Both the position numbers and the translations under genes were made by a program. A stretch of DNA of 64,000 bases. It comes from an uncultured Microbacterium sp. Its GTDB lineage: Bacteria > Actinomycetota > Actinomycetes > Actinomycetales > Microbacteriaceae. The notes beneath the pieces are model-generated. The model was not told where the DNA came from and ran no database searches. It saw nothing but the letters and a program-made list of their open reading frames with translations. The stretch is from NCBI GenBank assembly GCA_913774665.1, contig CAJYHN010000010.1:1-64000 (forward strand). Direction: 5' to 3'. Positions 40,989 to 49,857 of this stretch are shown one piece after another (position 1 is the stretch's first letter; each line of letters starts with the position of its first letter).

Positions 40989-41240
40989 GGCGACTCCGTC
41001 CTGTACTTCGCCCCCCCGGCGACGGATTGCGGGTTCCCCCTCGCCCTCGGGCGCCTCTCGACGCTATCGCGACGGTGCCGGTTTCCGGTTCTCAAATCCC
41101 GCAGCCCCGCCACCCGGCGGGGTGGGGTGAAACCGATCGGCGGATCACGCTCCCACACGAGCGTCGCCGGGAGGACGCCGCGCACCGGACACATCGACGA
41201 TCCCCAGCGCGCACCTAGAGAGGATGACGACACTCGCCCT

Positions 41241-41522
41241 ATGCAGACGTCCACACCGCCGCGGTCACTGTCGCCCGTAGCCCTGCGCATCCGCGCCGTC
41301 CTCAACGAGTGGGATCCCATCGGAGTCCACCACATCGGGCAGGGCTGGCCCGATGACGAGTACGACGATCTGATCCTGCCGATCCTCGAGGCGCTCGACA
41401 GGAGACCCGCGGTCGACGAGCTGGCCGAGGAGTTGCGGACGGTCGTCGAGAACGACTACGGCCTCCCGACTCCCGAGGGATGCCGCGAGACCGCGCACTC
41501 GCTCCTGCGCCTTCACCACTGA
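41241..41522 (+). CDS. DUF1871-like small protein
   Basis: The 93-residue protein has the pattern VLNEWDPIGV with DDEYDDLILPILEAL, resembling DUF1871 (YugE-type) proteins of unknown function. No Shine-Dalgarno sequence is present; a GACACT box ends 6 nt before the ATG. Confidence 0.65.
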   Translation: MQTSTPPRSLSPVALRIRAVLNEWDPIGVHHIGQGWPDDEYDDLILPILEALDRRPAVDELAEELRTVVENDYGLPTPEGCRETAHSLLRLHH

Positions 41523-41591
41523 GCGCTAACCCGCGTCGGGCCGGGATGCAAGCCCTGCTCTCCGGCCACCGGGCGGCTCTAGCGTGCGAGC

Positions 41592-42116
41592 ATGGCCGAT
41601 CTCTCACGCCCGCAGACCCCCGATCCGTACCCGCTTCTTCCGACCGTGCCGTCGTTCGCGGTGACCAGCGACGACGTCGTGGACGGTCAGCCCCTGAGCG
41701 ACGACCAGGTCGCCGACAAGGGCAACACCTCCCCGCACCTGGCGTGGTCGGAGGTGCCGGAGGGCACCAAGTCGTTCGTGATCACGGGCTTCGATCCGGA
41801 TGCGCCGACCCCGAGCGGCTTCTGGCATTGGGTGCTGGTCGACGTTCCGGCCGATGTCCGCGAAGTGGCCTCGGGCGCCGCTTCCGGAGAGCTCCCGGGC
41901 GCGGCGTTCCACGTTCGCAACGACGGCGGTGAGAAGGGATTCCTCGGGGCGGCTCCCCCGCAGGGCGATCAGCCCCATCGCTACTTCTTCGTCGTGCACG
42001 CCGTGGGTGAAGAGTCGCTCGGCGTCGACTCCGACGCCTCCCCCGCCGTCGTCTCGTTCAATCTGGCGTTCAAGACGCTGGGTCGGGCGATCCTCCACGG
42101 CACCTACCAGCACTGA
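41592..42116 (+). CDS. YbhB/YbcL family (PEBP-like) protein
   Basis: The 174-residue protein matches the bacterial phosphatidylethanolamine-binding/Raf kinase inhibitor-like family: [38 protein letters not shown], and [15 protein letters not shown]. The function in bacteria is not settled. The ATG follows TAGCGT (41580-41585) by 6 nt. The 73-residue gene follows 11 nt later. Confidence 0.92.
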   Translation: MADLSRPQTPDPYPLLPTVPSFAVTSDDVVDGQPLSDDQVADKGNTSPHLAWSEVPEGTKSFVITGFDPDAPTPSGFWHWVLVDVPADVREVASGAASGELPGAAFHVRNDGGEKGFLGAAPPQGDQPHRYFFVVHAVGEESLGVDSDASPAVVSFNLAFKTLGRAILHGTYQH

Positions 42117-42127
42117 GGATCCCAACC

Positions 42128-42349
42128 ATGACGAAGCGCAGCGAGGGTTTCGATAAGGACGAGACGGTCGCCGGCGTCGAGGAGCGCGTCCAGGCGCGCT
42201 TCCCCGACGCGGAGCCGGAGGTGGTTCACGAAGAGGCCGTCGTCGCGGTCGACAAATACGCCGAAGCTCCCGTCAAGGACTTCGTCGACATCATCGCCGA
42301 GCGCGAGGCGCGCGCGGCCGTCGAGGAGTCGCTCGCCACCGACTCCTGA
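42128..42349 (+). CDS. small three-helix-bundle dimerisation-like protein
   Basis: The 73-residue, highly acidic, Cys-free protein (VEERVQARFPDAEPEVVHEE and AEREARAAVEES) resembles the small three-helix-bundle dimerisation proteins of Actinobacteria. It has no membrane segment. It probably shares a transcript with the PEBP-like gene. Confidence 0.6.
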   Translation: MTKRSEGFDKDETVAGVEERVQARFPDAEPEVVHEEAVVAVDKYAEAPVKDFVDIIAEREARAAVEESLATDS

Positions 42350-42369
42350 GTCCGGCAGTCGGGTCCGAC

Positions 42370-43446
42370 TCACCCCATCTGCAGGTCGGCCTCGGCCTTC
42401 GCATACGAGCGTTGCAACCACTGCCCGAACTTCCGGGTCTTGAGGCATGCACTGCGGTCGGCGCACCGGATCACCTGATCCTGTTGCGTGTAGATGCGAT
42501 ACGTGTCGACCTTGGTGTCGAGCACCGCGCCCTCGAGATTCGCCGGCAGGTTCTCCGAGGGGTACCCCACGAAGTACCGGATGCCGGGCCCCACGGCCGC
42601 ATCGGAGGTCAGGGAGTCGCGGATCAGGGTTCCCACCGCCGAGTGATCCGGGTGATCCCCGGGCGCGAAGGCGCTGCCGCGCGGGATATGGGTCAGCGTT
42701 CCTTCCGGGTGGAATGCGGATGCCAGCTCTCGGACGGACGCGATGAGCTGATCGCGGGTCACGGCCGGTCCCCCGTCGACCGGCGAGAGCGTCCCCATGG
42801 CTCCGTCGTAGAGCTTGCTCAGCGTCGCGTGCGCCGTCGCGTCGAATCCCTCACCGGTGAGATTCCCGTCCGGGAGTCGGAGGTACAGAACCGACAGGCG
42901 CGGATCGTCCTTCGGAACGAGCCGCCGTACCTGCATGCCCGTGTCGAGCGTGAGCTCGGTGGCATCCCACTCGCCGTCCTTGCCACGCATGGCGTTGTAC
43001 GCGCGCAGGATGCCGAGCTCCCGTGCTGCCACGTAGTCCAGTCCTTTGCCTGCGTCGCCCGCGGTCACGAACACCGTCCGCACGCACCGACCGGCGGCGA
43101 TGGCGTCCGAGATGGTCGGGTTGGCGAAGATGATGTCGTCGTCGGGGTGCGCCCAGATGGTCAGGAGGGTCGAGGACCCCTCGCATCCCTGCGCTGCGGG
43201 CGACGACGGGGCGGGTGGCGAAGGCGGGGGGCTCGTCACGGTCGGCGAGGCGGACGGAGACGGCTCAGCGGTCGTCGCCGCCGGCGACGGGGTCGGAGCC
43301 GACGTCGCCGCGGGCTCCGGGCGGAGGAGGGCGTAGGCGAAGACTCCGCCGACCGCCACGACGACCACGACGGCGATCGCGATCGCCGCGATGAGCCCCG
43401 CCTGCGCCCGATGAGGACGAGAAGTCGATGACGAGGCGCGTGACAT
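42370..43446 (-). CDS. PIG-L family deacetylase with N-terminal membrane anchor
   Basis: The 358-residue protein has a transmembrane helix (about residues 18-45), a Pro/Ser/Thr-rich linker (about 46-90) and a PIG-L domain (WAHPDDDIIFANP near 105, later GDHPDHSAVG). It keeps the AHPDD motif that its paralogue at 39918 has altered, and the two share TVFVTAGDAG, GLDY and RLPDGNL. GAAAGG precedes the ATG at 43446. Its substrate could be a cell-wall or exopolysaccharide amino sugar; this is inferred only from the neighbouring exopolysaccharide genes. Confidence 0.87.
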   Translation of the reverse strand: MSRASSSTSRPHRAQAGLIAAIAIAVVVVVAVGGVFAYALLRPEPAATSAPTPSPAATTAEPSPSASPTVTSPPPSPPAPSSPAAQGCEGSSTLLTIWAHPDDDIIFANPTISDAIAAGRCVRTVFVTAGDAGKGLDYVAARELGILRAYNAMRGKDGEWDATELTLDTGMQVRRLVPKDDPRLSVLYLRLPDGNLTGEGFDATAHATLSKLYDGAMGTLSPVDGGPAVTRDQLIASVRELASAFHPEGTLTHIPRGSAFAPGDHPDHSAVGTLIRDSLTSDAAVGPGIRYFVGYPSENLPANLEGAVLDTKVDTYRIYTQQDQVIRCADRSACLKTRKFGQWLQRSYAKAEADLQMG

Positions 43447-43558
43447 CGGAACCTTTCGGGCGGGGTGTGACGACCCCACCGTGCGGCACGATCTCGTGGC
43501 AGCCGGGTGCGGCTGATCCGCGCCCGAGTGTAGAGGAACGTCCTCACCCGACCAACAC

Positions 43559-43575
43559 TTCACCCGCCAGGTGAA
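43559..43575. promoter_or_regulatory. inverted repeat TTCACC-N5-GGTGAA
   Basis: The perfect 6-bp inverted repeat lies between the PIG-L gene and the sugar transferase gene. A further GGTGAA (43636-43641) lies directly after the -35 of the transferase promoter, which suggests a shared operator. Confidence 0.45.
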
Positions 43576-43629
43576 CAGCGAATGCCGACCGTTCACGTTT
43601 CCTGCGTATGACAAGAACTGCTGGGTGAT

Positions 43630-43657
43630 TTGACGGGTGAATTTCGCCTGTTACTGT
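43630..43657 (+). promoter_or_regulatory. predicted promoter of sugar transferase 1
   Basis: TTGACG (43630-43635) and TACTGT (43652-43657) are separated by 16 nt. The leader to the ATG at 43705 is about 40 nt and contains GGGGGAGGAAGG. Confidence 0.65.
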
Positions 43658-43704
43658 TCGCGGGAGGGCTCCCACGCACGCGTGGGGTGGGGGGAGGAAG
43701 GCAC

Positions 43705-45285
43705 ATGGCGATGTCCGACCTGCGCCCCGGCGCGTCCTCCGCAGATGCGGATCCGGTAAGCGCGGACGACTCGGCATCCACGGGCGAGTCGAGCGGCGCC
43801 CCCTCCGAGGTGACACCGGTGACGCCGCCTCCTCCGTCGCATGTGAAAGATCGGTGGCGCGGCCGCTACCGCCGCAATCTGGTCGTCACCGACTTCGCCG
43901 CTCTGGTCTGGGTCGTCTACGGCACCCAACTGCTCTGGTTCGGCCTCGGCAATGCGCAACTCGCCGCGGGCAGCGACAGCCGCATCAGCGATCTCTCGTA
44001 CTGGGCCTTCTCCGCCATCCTCATCGTCACGTGGATGTGGGCGCTCGCCTTCGTCGAGTCCCGGAGCGACCGTGTCATCGGCACCGGCTCCGCCGAATAC
44101 GTGCGCATCGCCGACGCCAGCTTCCGCCTGTTCGGCGCCGTGGCGATCATCGCCTTCCTGACGCAGATCGACGTGGCCCGCGGCTACCTGCTCGTCAGCC
44201 TGCCCTCCGGCATCCTGGTCCTCTGCTTCACGCGATGGATGTGGAGACAGTGGCTCGTGGTGCAGCGCTCCCGCGGTCGGTACTCCGCGCACGTCCTCCT
44301 CGTCGGTTCGCTCCCCTCGGTGACACAGCTCGCTCGGGAGCTCGCCCGCACGCCCAGCGCCGGCTATCGCGTCGTCGGGGCCTGCGTCCCTCACGCCAAG
44401 ACGGCCGACACCATCCCCGGTACCGAGATCCCGATCATGGGGCACGTCGGCGACGTGACGCGGGCTCTGGCCGCGACCGGGGCCGACACGGTCGCGATCA
44501 CCAGTGCCGACGAACTCCCTGCCGAAAAGGTCAAGGAGATCTCCTGGAGCCTGGAGGCGGGGCGCCAGCACCTCGTGCTCGCCCCGAGCATCGTCGACAT
44601 CGCCGGGCCGCGCTTGCACACCAGGCCCGTCGCCGGCCTCCCCCTCATCCACGTCGAGACGCCGAAATTCTCGAGGGGGCAGAGCTTCCTGAAGAGATCC
44701 GTCGACCTCGCCGCGGCGAGCCTCGGGGTGGTGCTGCTCAGCCCCGTTCTGCTGTTCCTGGCGGTCGCCGTGCGATTGTCGAGCGAGGGGCCGGTCCTCT
44801 TCCGCCAGACCCGCGTCGGCTTCCGCGGCCGCGAGTTCATGATGTTCAAGTTCCGTTCCATGGTGGTGAACGCCGAGGAGTTGCGCGCGCAGCTGGTCGC
44901 GCAGCAACGGGATTCCGGCAACGAAGTGCTGTTCAAGATGAGGAACGACCCGCGCGTCACGCCCATCGGTCGAGTGATGCGCAAGTTCAGCCTCGACGAG
45001 CTCCCCCAGCTCTTCAACGTTCTCGGTGGCTCGATGTCGCTGGTCGGACCGCGCCCTCCGCTTCCCTCGGAGGTGGCCGTCTACGCCGACCACGTTCACC
45101 GGCGATTCCTCGCCAAACCCGGCATCACGGGTCTCTGGCAGGTCAGCGGGCGGTCGTCCCTCTCCTGGGAGGAGTCCGTACGACTCGACCTGTCGTACGT
45201 GGAAAACTGGACCCTCCTGGGCGATTTCGTCATCCTCGGCAAGACCGCCCGCGCGGCCTTCGCTCCCGGCGAGACCGCGGCGTGA
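43705..45285 (+). CDS. polyprenyl-phosphate sugar phosphotransferase 1
   Basis: This 526-residue initiating transferase moves a sugar-1-phosphate onto undecaprenyl phosphate to begin an exopolysaccharide repeat. It has a disordered Ser/Asp/Pro head (1-50), four hydrophobic segments (about 60-205), a nucleotide-binding-like middle domain, then the bacterial sugar transferase domain from about residue 335: one helix, FMMFKFRSMVVNAEELR, DELPQLFNVLGGSMSLVGPR and ITGLWQVSGRSSLSW. GAGGAAGG lies before the ATG. A second paralogue lies at 53604. UDP-glucose dehydrogenase follows. Confidence 0.92.
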   Translation: MAMSDLRPGASSADADPVSADDSASTGESSGAPSEVTPVTPPPPSHVKDRWRGRYRRNLVVTDFAALVWVVYGTQLLWFGLGNAQLAAGSDSRISDLSYWAFSAILIVTWMWALAFVESRSDRVIGTGSAEYVRIADASFRLFGAVAIIAFLTQIDVARGYLLVSLPSGILVLCFTRWMWRQWLVVQRSRGRYSAHVLLVGSLPSVTQLARELARTPSAGYRVVGACVPHAKTADTIPGTEIPIMGHVGDVTRALAATGADTVAITSADELPAEKVKEISWSLEAGRQHLVLAPSIVDIAGPRLHTRPVAGLPLIHVETPKFSRGQSFLKRSVDLAAASLGVVLLSPVLLFLAVAVRLSSEGPVLFRQTRVGFRGREFMMFKFRSMVVNAEELRAQLVAQQRDSGNEVLFKMRNDPRVTPIGRVMRKFSLDELPQLFNVLGGSMSLVGPRPPLPSEVAVYADHVHRRFLAKPGITGLWQVSGRSSLSWEESVRLDLSYVENWTLLGDFVILGKTARAAFAPGETAA

Positions 45286-45361
45286 CGGTCGCCACCCCCC
45301 TGTTCCGGTCTTCGGACCGTCTCCGTCGGTTCTCGCCGCGGATATCTGAAAGGCTTTGATC

Positions 45362-46687
45362 GTGCGTCTGTCTGTCGTGGGTTGCGGATACTTGGGAGCT
45401 GTTCACGCGGCGGCGATGGCCTCTATCGGCCACGACGTGGTGGGCATCGACGTCGACGAGCGCAAGATCGCGACGCTCTCGCGGGGAGAGGCACCGTTCT
45501 TCGAGCCCGGCCTTCAGCAGATCCTCACCGAGGGGATCGCCTCGGGACGGCTCTCGTTCACGACGGACATGTCGGCGGCTCGAGGTGCCGCGGTGCACTT
45601 CATCGGCGTCGGTACGCCCCAGCAGGCGGGCGGCCACGCTGCGGATCTGACCTACGTGGACGCGGCCGTCGACGCGCTGCTGCCCTTCCTCGCTCCCGGC
45701 GACGTCGTCGCGGGCAAGTCCACCGTTCCGGTCGGTACCGCCGCCCGTCTGGCACCCCGGGTGTCCGAGCGCGGCGCGGTGCTCGTCTGGAACCCGGAGT
45801 TCCTGCGCGAGGGCTGGGCGGTGCAGGACACCATCGACCCCGATCGGCTCGTCGCCGGTGTTCCCTCGCTCGACGGCTCTCCGACGGCGGAGGGTGAGCG
45901 CACGGCACAGATCCTGCGCGAGGTTTACCATCCCTCGGTCACGAAGGGAACGCCCTTCATCGTGACCGACTACGCCACGGCTGAGCTGGTCAAGGTCGCG
46001 GCGAACGCCTTCCTCGCCACCAAGATCAGCTTCATCAACGCGATGGCCGAGATCGCCGAGGTGACGGGAGCCGACGTGACCACGCTCGCCGACGCCATCG
46101 GTCACGACGCCCGTATCGGACGCCGCTTCCTCGGAGCCGGCATCGGGTTCGGCGGGGGGTGCCTCCCCAAGGACATCCGAGCCTTCTCCGCCCGCGCCGA
46201 AGAACTGGGCCGCGGTGAGTCCGTCGCCTTCCTCCGCGAGATCGACGCCATCAACCTCCGTCGACGAGACCGCGCCGTCGAGCTCGCCACGACCGCTCTG
46301 GGCGGAAGCGTCTTCGGAGCGAAGATCGCCGTGCTGGGCGCGGCCTTCAAGCCGCACAGCGACGACATCCGCGACTCTCCCGCCCTCGATGTGGCCGTTC
46401 GATTGAACGGGCTGGGGGCCCGGGTCACTCTGACCGATCCCGCGGCGATCGAGAACGCGCGACGAGTGCACCCGCAGCTCACCTACGACGCCGATCTGGA
46501 CGCCACCCTCCGCGATGCGGACGCGGTCATCGTCGTGACGGAGTGGGACAAATACCGACGCGAGCTGAGCCCGGAACACGCCGCCTCGCTCGCGCGGGGA
46601 CGCGTCGTCATCGACGGACGCAACTGCCTCGACCCTGTGGCCTGGCGTGCTGCAGGCTGGACCTACCACGGCATGGGGCGCCCCTGA
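45362..46687 (+). CDS. UDP-glucose 6-dehydrogenase
   Basis: The enzyme oxidises UDP-glucose to UDP-glucuronate, giving acidic sugars for exopolysaccharide. The 441-residue protein has the N-terminal NAD fold VVGCGYLGAVHA, catalytic FGGGCLPKD (Cys near 262), the linker helix FLATKISFINAMAEI and a C-terminal UDP-binding domain with FKPHSDDIRDSPAL. The GTG at 45362 is favoured over the in-frame TTG at 45356 because GAAAGG is 8 nt upstream of it and only 2 nt from the TTG. It follows sugar transferase 1 in the same direction, 76 nt after its stop. Confidence 0.95.
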   Translation: MRLSVVGCGYLGAVHAAAMASIGHDVVGIDVDERKIATLSRGEAPFFEPGLQQILTEGIASGRLSFTTDMSAARGAAVHFIGVGTPQQAGGHAADLTYVDAAVDALLPFLAPGDVVAGKSTVPVGTAARLAPRVSERGAVLVWNPEFLREGWAVQDTIDPDRLVAGVPSLDGSPTAEGERTAQILREVYHPSVTKGTPFIVTDYATAELVKVAANAFLATKISFINAMAEIAEVTGADVTTLADAIGHDARIGRRFLGAGIGFGGGCLPKDIRAFSARAEELGRGESVAFLREIDAINLRRRDRAVELATTALGGSVFGAKIAVLGAAFKPHSDDIRDSPALDVAVRLNGLGARVTLTDPAAIENARRVHPQLTYDADLDATLRDADAVIVVTEWDKYRRELSPEHAASLARGRVVIDGRNCLDPVAWRAAGWTYHGMGRP

Positions 46688-46891
46688 CCTGGACGCATTC
46701 CGCAGGAACCCGACCGCGTCTGCTCCAAAAGGCGTCGCGCTCCGCGCGCGATGACCTGGATCGGCCGCGTCGATCTTTCCTTCACTGCGCGTGACGAATC
46801 GGTCGCTCGCCACGTCTCCTTGGTGACGGATCTCGCGCCGCGGGCCCTCCCCGCGGAGAGCATCGAGATCCTCGACGAGAAGGAGGATGCC

Positions 46892-47116
46892 ATGCGCAAC
46901 AAGCTCATCGTGATCGGTGCCGTCGCCCTGATCGCCTATGTGGTCGGCACCCGAACCCCGCGCGTCCAGGTGAAGGACCGGGAGTCCGTCGGCCACCAGA
47001 TCGTCCGGCTGTGGAACGACCCGCGCGCGCGCAAGCGTCGCCACAAGGCGGCGAAGAAGGCCGCCGCCGCCGCGGAGAAGCGCGCGAACAAAACGCTCCA
47101 CGACATGCGGAAGTAA
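46892..47116 (+). CDS. small basic membrane protein
   Basis: The 74-residue protein has one transmembrane helix (residues 3-20) and a strongly basic Lys/Arg/Ala C-terminal half (KRRHKAAKKAAAAAEKRANK). AAGGAGG lies before the ATG. The frame is open upstream to an ATG at 46751, but the ribosome binding site and composition favour 46892. Function unknown. Confidence 0.7.
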   Translation: MRNKLIVIGAVALIAYVVGTRTPRVQVKDRESVGHQIVRLWNDPRARKRRHKAAKKAAAAAEKRANKTLHDMRK

Positions 47117-47144
47117 GGCAGCCGACCCTCGAACGGAGACTCCC

Positions 47145-47552
47145 ATGTTTCGTTCCTCTTCGAGCGGGACCCTGCTGAAATCGCGGCGCAGCGTCATCGC
47201 GGGAGCAGTGGGAGCCGGCGCCGTCGCGATCATCGCGCTGGCGTTGTATCTCCCTCTCGTCGGCTTCCTCGGCGCAGTGACGGCGAGCACCGCGGGTATC
47301 GTGCCTTTCCCCGCCCTCAGCGTGCTCGCGGTCACGGTCGTCGGCGTCGTCGTGACAGCGGGGCTCCTCGCTCTCGCCCTCACCCGGCGCCGGGCACCCG
47401 CCGCATGGACGCTGGCGGTCTTGGGCGTTCTCGTGGCGCTGGCCGTGACGGTTTTTCCGCTCGTCGCGGTAGTGCTCGGGTCGGCCCAGCGCGTCGGAGA
47501 GATCGGACCGGTGGTCGCGATCCTGTGGCAACGGGTGTCGGAGATCTTCTGA
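47145..47552 (+). CDS. hypothetical membrane protein
   Basis: The 135-residue protein has three hydrophobic segments (about residues 18-50, 58-82 and 91-115) and no recognisable motif. It starts 28 nt after the previous gene with ACGGAGA upstream, so the two are probably co-transcribed. Confidence 0.7.
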   Translation: MFRSSSSGTLLKSRRSVIAGAVGAGAVAIIALALYLPLVGFLGAVTASTAGIVPFPALSVLAVTVVGVVVTAGLLALALTRRRAPAAWTLAVLGVLVALAVTVFPLVAVVLGSAQRVGEIGPVVAILWQRVSEIF

Positions 47553-47607
47553 GCAACGGCCTGTGGATAACGGGCAGGGCCGCGCATGCGCATGTGAAGA
47601 TGCCCTC

Positions 47608-47778
47608 ATGTCCATCCCCCCTCTCGATACTCGATCCGCGCTCCCGGACGACGGCGACGACGAGATCGCGGGCTTCGCCCCCGCCTGCGCGTCCTGCGGG
47701 GGCGTGACCGAACCCGTCCGACGCGGCACCGCAGCCTGGTGGCTCTGCCACCGCTGCGGCCTCGCCCGGATCGTGTGA
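47608..47778 (+). CDS. small zinc-ribbon protein
   Basis: The 56-residue protein carries two Cys pairs, CASCGG and CHRCG, spaced about 20 residues apart, a zinc ribbon. The first half is acidic. Small proteins like this are widespread in Actinobacteria; the partner is unknown. No clear Shine-Dalgarno sequence was seen, and the ATG lies shortly after the membrane protein gene. Confidence 0.6.
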   Translation: MSIPPLDTRSALPDDGDDEIAGFAPACASCGGVTEPVRRGTAAWWLCHRCGLARIV

Positions 47779-47802
47779 ACCCCGCCCGACTACGCTGACC
47801 AC

Positions 47803-49809
47803 GTGATGGCCAGCCTCCTCATCTCGATCACCGCCGTCGTCTCCGCGCTCCTCGTCGGGTTCGTCGCACGTCGAGTTCTCGGCACCGCCGTAGGCTGGCC
47901 GCGCAGCATCATCGTGGGTCTGTTGGTCTTCCTCCTGGGAGTGCCCTCGGCCGGATGGACGCTGCGACAGACAGGGTTCCCCGATTCCTCGGCATCCATT
48001 CCCGCGGAGGACGGCTGGATCTGGGCCGGGCTGATCGCGCTCTCACTGGCATGGGTCTTCGCCCTCGGCGTCGCCGCCCTCGTCGCGAGCGAGGCGATCT
48101 TTCCGACGCGCCCTCTCCCGAACCCGATCGACGTCGTTCGGGCAGCGCTCCGCCAGCGCAAACGCACCCGGCGGTACCTGGAGATCCTCGCGATCGCCTC
48201 ACGACACGGGGTCGGATGGCTCTTCCACGGGGGCCGTGCTCGCGTCGAGGAGCAACTCACCACCTCAGAGGAACGGGCGCGAGCCATCGTGGCGACCATC
48301 AACGATGCCGGGGTGAGTTTCGTCAAGCTCGGCCAGGTGCTCTCGACCCGTCGTGACCTCGTTCCCGAGCCGTACCTGAGTGCCATGGCCTCCCTGCAGA
48401 CGAGCGCCACCACGCTTCCCTGGGAGACGGTGCGCGGGGTCATCGAGAGCGATCTCGGCCTGCCGATCGGAGCGGTGTACGCCGAGGTCGATCCGATCCC
48501 CCTCGCCGCCGCCTCCGTCGCGCAGGTGCACCGCGCGCGGCTGCTCGACGGCACCCCCGTCGTCGTCAAGGTCCAGCGTCCCGCCGCGCGGGCGCAGGTG
48601 GAGGCGGATGCCGACATCATCGGTCGTCTCGCCCACCGGGCCGAGGCGCGCACACGCGTCGGACGCGACCTGCGCATCGAGTCGGTCGCCCGCGGCTTCA
48701 CCACCACCCTCCTCGAGGAGCTCGACTACCGCATCGAGGCTCGCAACACGCAGATGATCGGTTCGACTCTCGACCTGATCGATCGCGCCGAACCCGGACG
48801 CCGTGGGCTGGTGAGCGTTCCGCGCATCTTCTCCGCGGCGTCCGGCCAACGCGTGCTCACCATGGGTCTCGTCGACGGAACGGCCTTGAGCGACGCGGCG
48901 CCCCTGATCGCCGACCTCGATCCGTCGCAGCGCGAGCGCCTCGCCGAGACGCTCATGGCGACCGTCCTCGAACAGATCCTCGTGTACGGGGTCTTCCACG
49001 CAGACCTCCACCCCGGCAACGTGCTGCTGAAGACGGACGGGACACTGGGGCTCATCGATTTCGGCGCCGTCGGCGTCATCGAGCGCAGTCGACGTCAGCA
49101 CATGACGGCTTTCTTCCTCGCGGCTCTGAGCGAGAACGATGTCGCGGCGACGGACGCCCTGCTCCTCATCGTGGATGCCCCCGACGATGCCGACCTCGAG
49201 GCCTTCCGGCACGACGTGGGAGTCGTCCTCACCACGGAGCACCTGCGCACCAGCGGGCACGGCTCGATCTTCACGCGGATGGTCGATGTGATCCGCCAGC
49301 ACCACATCGCGCTGCCCGGCGAACTCGCCTCGGCCTTCCGGAGCTTCGCCACCCTCGAAGGGTGCCTGCGCGTCATCGTCGACGACTTCGACATGGTCGG
49401 TCGAGCGCTCCCCCTCATGCCGAGCCTCCTTCGTCGGACGGTGTCGGCCACGCGCGCGGTCACCGACCTCCAGGCTCAAGCGGTCATCGCCCTCGCCCGC
49501 CTCGAACAGATCCCCCGTCGGCTCGATGCCCTGCTCACCGGGGTGGAGAAGGGGTCCATCGGGATCGCGTTGCGCAGCGCCGACGGCGAGGACGTCAGCG
49601 GCGTCCTCGGCCGGGCGACGGGTGAGATCGCCACCACGCTCGTCTCGATCGCCGCAGTGGTCATCGCCGTCGTCCTGGTGATCGCGGGTGGCGGGCCCGT
49701 CCTCGGCGGGTCCATCACCCTGTTCGCCGTCCTGGGTGCCGTCGTCGGTCTCTTCGGCTTCCTCGGCCTCCTGCGCATCGTGCGCAGAACCTTCGGACGC
49801 CGAGGCTGA
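47803..49809 (+). CDS. ABC1/UbiB (AarF) atypical kinase with extra membrane segments
   Basis: The 668-residue protein has the ABC1/UbiB kinase core: ASVAQVHRARLLDG, the ATP Lys in VVVKVQRP, FHADLHPGNVLL and GLIDFGAVG. Unlike classical UbiB it has three N-terminal hydrophobic segments (about 1-110) and two at the C-terminus (about 600-655). In bacteria that use menaquinone the role of this family is unclear; membrane lipid or quinone handling is usual. The GTG at 47803 lies 6 nt after TACGCT (47791-47796); an ATG is the next codon. Confidence 0.9.
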   Translation: MMASLLISITAVVSALLVGFVARRVLGTAVGWPRSIIVGLLVFLLGVPSAGWTLRQTGFPDSSASIPAEDGWIWAGLIALSLAWVFALGVAALVASEAIFPTRPLPNPIDVVRAALRQRKRTRRYLEILAIASRHGVGWLFHGGRARVEEQLTTSEERARAIVATINDAGVSFVKLGQVLSTRRDLVPEPYLSAMASLQTSATTLPWETVRGVIESDLGLPIGAVYAEVDPIPLAAASVAQVHRARLLDGTPVVVKVQRPAARAQVEADADIIGRLAHRAEARTRVGRDLRIESVARGFTTTLLEELDYRIEARNTQMIGSTLDLIDRAEPGRRGLVSVPRIFSAASGQRVLTMGLVDGTALSDAAPLIADLDPSQRERLAETLMATVLEQILVYGVFHADLHPGNVLLKTDGTLGLIDFGAVGVIERSRRQHMTAFFLAALSENDVAATDALLLIVDAPDDADLEAFRHDVGVVLTTEHLRTSGHGSIFTRMVDVIRQHHIALPGELASAFRSFATLEGCLRVIVDDFDMVGRALPLMPSLLRRTVSATRAVTDLQAQAVIALARLEQIPRRLDALLTGVEKGSIGIALRSADGEDVSGVLGRATGEIATTLVSIAAVVIAVVLVIAGGGPVLGGSITLFAVLGAVVGLFGFLGLLRIVRRTFGRRG

Positions 49810-49857
49810 CGCCCCTTCACCCGGGGTAAGCGCTTTCACGCGCCGCCGGGCGTGTGT

